From assembly GCA_019454865.1 (NCBI GenBank), contig JACFNJ010000027.1:1-17248 (forward strand): a stretch of 17,248 nucleotides of DNA. The letters run 5' to 3'. The notes under the pieces were generated by a model. It was not told where the DNA came from. It saw nothing but the letters and a program-made list of their open reading frames with translations, and did not search any database. A program made the translations under genes and the position numbers. Positions 14,986 through 17,248 of the stretch are shown piece by piece (the first letter of the stretch is position 1; each line of letters begins with the position of its first letter). This DNA is from Bacteroidia bacterium. Lineage in GTDB: Bacteria > Bacteroidota > Bacteroidia > UKL13-3.

Positions 14986-15020
14986 TTGTTTTAGTTTTTG
15001 ATGATTTAATTCTTAATTTG
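14986..15020 (+). promoter_or_regulatory. Possible promoter for the TPR-histidine kinase gene
   Basis: TTAATTTG (15013-15020) matches TAnnTTTG at 7 of 8 positions conceptually (T for A at position 2). A TTG at 14986-14988 lies 24 nt upstream, slightly too far. Weak evidence; the divergent 150-bp gap 14904-15053 holds nothing better. Confidence 0.25.
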
Positions 15021-15053
15021 CACGGATTTTAATTAAACACACGAAAAATATCC

Positions 15054-17120
15054 ATGAACAAATATTCCCTTTTTTTTAAAAGGATTACTTCAGTTTTGTT
15101 TATTGTACTTGGAATAGTGCTATTATTTGTATCGTGTAATTCATCAGATACATCTTCAGAAATAAGCGAGGCAGCAAACGATTCGGCAATTGTAAAGGAG
15201 TTTGAAAAAATAGAATACTTATTTAATACAAACCAAAATAAAGAAGGGGTTTCATTAATTAATGAAACATTTAATAAGTTTCCTACCGAAAACAAGAAAT
15301 TATTAACAAGAAAATACCTTCGTCTTGCTGAGATTAATGCTTCACATTTTCAAAACTATAGCTTAGCATTAAACTATTTAGATAGTGCCGATTTATACAT
15401 TGATCGCAGTAGAAGCGACATGATAGACGATTATATTTTAAAAGAGCTATACAAAGGGAAGATTTCATTTCAATTAAAAGAAATGGATCTGTCTTATATG
15501 CATTATTATGCAGCATTAAAAATAATTGATTCCTTAAACGACCCCTGTAGATACCTTTATTATTATGTAAATATTGGTGAACTTTTCTGGCTTCAAAACA
15601 AATACGATGAATTCATTGATTATGTAAAAAAGAGTCTGGTAAATCAAGAATTGTGCAATGAGTTTACATATAGATATGGAAGAGTTCCAACAATTCAGTC
15701 GCAATATTCAAATATTGCTATCGCTTTTGAACGCATAGGCAAATACGACAGTGCTATTTATTACAATAATATTGCAATAGATTCAATCATAAGCCAACAA
15801 AACAAGTCATTAGATACACACTCTGCCGAACGACTGCTTGGTGTTGTGCTTGGAAATAAAGGCGGGGTTTTGTTAAAACAAAAAAAATATGAAGAAGCAG
15901 AAAAAGTATTAACCCAAAGCATTGCATTAAATGATAAAAAAACGCATGAAAAAGGAGATGCTTTATTCACTAAGATTAAACTTTTAAATGTATTTATAGA
16001 AACAAACCGGCTTTCTAAGGCTAATACATTGATAAAGGAAATTGAACAAACACCTTTAGAATATACCAATCAAACATCAAGATTGCGTATGCAAAAAATA
16101 TACGAAAAATATTATGAAAAAAAGGGAGATTATAAACTGGCAAAGGCACATCTTGAAGCATACAATAAAATATACGACTCCACACAAAACGATGTAATAG
16201 CATCGCTAAAATCAAACTCGGATATACTTAAAAACTACGATAAAATTGAAGGACAACATAAAATAGTATTACTGGAAGAAAAGGGGAAATCACAACAATT
16301 TATTCTCTATACCATTTTCTTCTTTTTGTGTTCACTAATTGTTTTTATTGTAATTATTCAGCGTAGTCATAATCGTTTCCGCAAGCAAGCAAAAGAAATA
16401 AAAGCATACAACGAGAAACTGCAAAAAAGCATGGTTTCGTTAGAAAACAGTTATACCGAAAACAAACGAATATTAAAAGTTGTTGCACATGATTTGCGTA
16501 GCCCAATTGCCGGTATTATGAGTATAGTAAGGCTTATGAAATTTGATGAAGATATTGGCAAAGATGAGCTAAACGAATACATAAGCATGGTAGAAAAGGC
16601 AGGAAACAATGCTTTAGAGTTTATAGAAGATTTGTTGTTGTTGAATAAAGAAAACGAAACACTCGAAAAACATTCGGTAGATATTTTACAGGTACTGCAA
16701 TCGTGTGTAGAAATGGCTAAAAGTGCAGCAATTGCAAAGAAGCAAACCATTACATTGGAAGCAAAATCAGTTAAAGTTAAAATAAATGAGCAAAAAATTT
16801 GGCGAGTAATTAATAATCTACTTTCCAATGCCATAAAATTTAGTTACCCCAACACTTCCATTGCTGTTAATTCTATTGTACAAGATAATCACATTATAAT
16901 AAGTGTAAAAGATAGCGGAACCGGAATTTCTGAAGAAATGAAACCACGTATTTTTAGTCAAAACATTGGTGTTGGCCAAAGTGGTACAAGTGGTGAGCAC
17001 TCTTTCGGTTTGGGGTTAGCTATTTCAAAACAAATAGTAGATGCACATAAAGGAAAAATTTGGTTTGAAACTACAATAGGTAAAGGCACAACTTTTTACG
17101 TTGAATTGCCTATTTCATAA
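15054..17120 (+). CDS. TPR-repeat sensor histidine kinase
   Basis: The protein has 688 residues. An N-terminal hydrophobic segment (about 10-27) ends in VSC, so it is either a membrane anchor or a lipoprotein-type signal. Residues ~45-400 are helical with TPR-like pairs (SLALNYLDSADLY, YDSAIYYNNIAID, YEEAEKVLTQSIAL). They are followed by a transmembrane helix at about 415-436 and a coiled-coil linker (EIKAYNEKLQKSM). The kinase core has a HisKA H-box, VVAHDLRSPIAGIM, with phospho-acceptor H479; an N-box, NNLLSNAIKF (N592); G1, DSGTGIS (D620); and G2, FGLGLA (652-654), with the usual KGTTFYVELP end. The TPR region should thus be periplasmic and the kinase cytoplasmic. It has no receiver domain and there is no response regulator beside it, so its partner is elsewhere. 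All catalytic boxes look intact. Confidence 0.92.
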   Translation: MNKYSLFFKRITSVLFIVLGIVLLFVSCNSSDTSSEISEAANDSAIVKEFEKIEYLFNTNQNKEGVSLINETFNKFPTENKKLLTRKYLRLAEINASHFQNYSLALNYLDSADLYIDRSRSDMIDDYILKELYKGKISFQLKEMDLSYMHYYAALKIIDSLNDPCRYLYYYVNIGELFWLQNKYDEFIDYVKKSLVNQELCNEFTYRYGRVPTIQSQYSNIAIAFERIGKYDSAIYYNNIAIDSIISQQNKSLDTHSAERLLGVVLGNKGGVLLKQKKYEEAEKVLTQSIALNDKKTHEKGDALFTKIKLLNVFIETNRLSKANTLIKEIEQTPLEYTNQTSRLRMQKIYEKYYEKKGDYKLAKAHLEAYNKIYDSTQNDVIASLKSNSDILKNYDKIEGQHKIVLLEEKGKSQQFILYTIFFFLCSLIVFIVIIQRSHNRFRKQAKEIKAYNEKLQKSMVSLENSYTENKRILKVVAHDLRSPIAGIMSIVRLMKFDEDIGKDELNEYISMVEKAGNNALEFIEDLLLLNKENETLEKHSVDILQVLQSCVEMAKSAAIAKKQTITLEAKSVKVKINEQKIWRVINNLLSNAIKFSYPNTSIAVNSIVQDNHIIISVKDSGTGISEEMKPRIFSQNIGVGQSGTSGEHSFGLGLAISKQIVDAHKGKIWFETTIGKGTTFYVELPIS

Positions 17121-17129
17121 ATAATTGTT

Positions 17130-17160
17130 TTTGTATCTGCTGTTCTTTATTCTACCTTTG
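17130..17160 (+). promoter_or_regulatory. Canonical Bacteroidota promoter upstream of purQ
   Basis: TTTG (17130-17133), a 19-nt spacer and TACCTTTG (17153-17160) match the Bacteroidota sigma-ABfr consensus TTTG-N19/21-TAnnTTTG exactly. The start would fall near 17165-17168, giving a leader of ~20-25 nt before the ATG at 17189. It lies within the 68-bp gap after the histidine kinase gene, so purQ has its own promoter. Confidence 0.8.
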
Positions 17161-17188
17161 CGCTGCATAATTTTTAAGAAATTCAAAC

Positions 17189-17248
17189 ATGAAAGTAGGT
17201 ATAATTATTTTCCCTGGTTCTAATTGCGACAAAGATGCTTTGTATGCA
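17189..17248 (+). CDS. purQ: Phosphoribosylformylglycinamidine synthase glutaminase subunit, N-terminus only (cut by window end)
   Basis: Only 20 codons are visible, reading MKVGIIIFPGSNCDKDALYA. The FPGSNCD motif at 8-14 is the signature start of the PurQ glutamine amidotransferase (type I, GATase1), which supplies ammonia to PurL for making FGAM in de novo purine synthesis. It is a small PurQ-type subunit or a separate gene, not the C-terminal GATase of a fused PurL, because it begins with its own ATG behind a promoter. The catalytic Cys and His/Glu lie beyond the window. Confidence 0.85.
   Translation, partial: MKVGIIIFPGSNCDKDALYA

Noticed and set aside
14971..15034. Two similar boxes CGGATTGTAAAT and CGGATTTTAATT 52 bp apart between divergent genes
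   Set aside because: Only about 10 of 12 bases agree in an AT-rich gap and no symmetry is present; too weak to call an operator.

Overview
The window is AT-rich bacterial DNA that reads as a Bacteroidota chromosome, most like the Chitinophagales/Sphingobacteriales side of the phylum (inference). The evidence is a T9SS type A sorting tail, a DUF5686 outer-membrane protein with a carboxypeptidase-regulatory-like N-domain, lamin-tail-domain repeats, the Bacteroidota cyclophilin type with a long insertion, and a textbook Bacteroidota promoter (TTTG-N19-TAnnTTTG) in front of purQ. I see no tRNA, rRNA, CRISPR array, insertion sequence or prophage block. Coding density is very high.

Layout. (1) 2-1661, plus strand: the 3' end of a tail-fibre/S74-chaperone surface protein, then after 1 nt a secreted T9SS-sorted protein, closed by a strong hairpin terminator at 1718-1760. 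(2) 1867-3646, plus: an overlapping two-gene unit, an MbnP-like lipoprotein and a diheme cytochrome c peroxidase/MbnH-like lipoprotein. (3) 3643-5339, minus: a gamma-carbonic-anhydrase-like hexapeptide protein and, separately, the XerD-type recombinase. (4) 5440-6309, plus: type II dehydroquinase (aroQ) and a stand-alone SET-domain protein. (5) 10038-6306, minus: a tight three-gene operon of a small conserved hypothetical protein, an exported cyclophilin and the DUF5686 outer-membrane protein. (6) 10111-13476, plus: a 1121-residue secreted protein built from three regular ~260-residue Ig-like + lamin-tail modules. (7) 14903-13473, minus: a two-gene operon of an unknown 149-residue protein and a class I SAM methyltransferase. 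(8) 15054-17120, plus: a TPR-sensor histidine kinase. (9) 17189 to the window end, plus: the first 20 codons of purQ.

Functionally this is mostly housekeeping (XerD, AroQ, PurQ) interleaved with envelope and secretion genes. The most interesting unit is the MbnP/MbnH-like pair. In methanotrophs this family forms a copper protein whose tryptophan is oxidised to kynurenine by the diheme partner; here it occurs with no methanobactin genes in view. The cyclophilin-DUF5686 operon looks like a periplasmic folding factor made together with an outer-membrane beta-barrel client or partner (inference).

A structural regularity stands out: all three convergent gene junctions overlap by exactly 4 bp through interlocked stop codons. 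I found no convincing defence system, mobile element or clearly undescribed multi-gene system. The novelty candidates are individual proteins and arrangements, listed in the findings.
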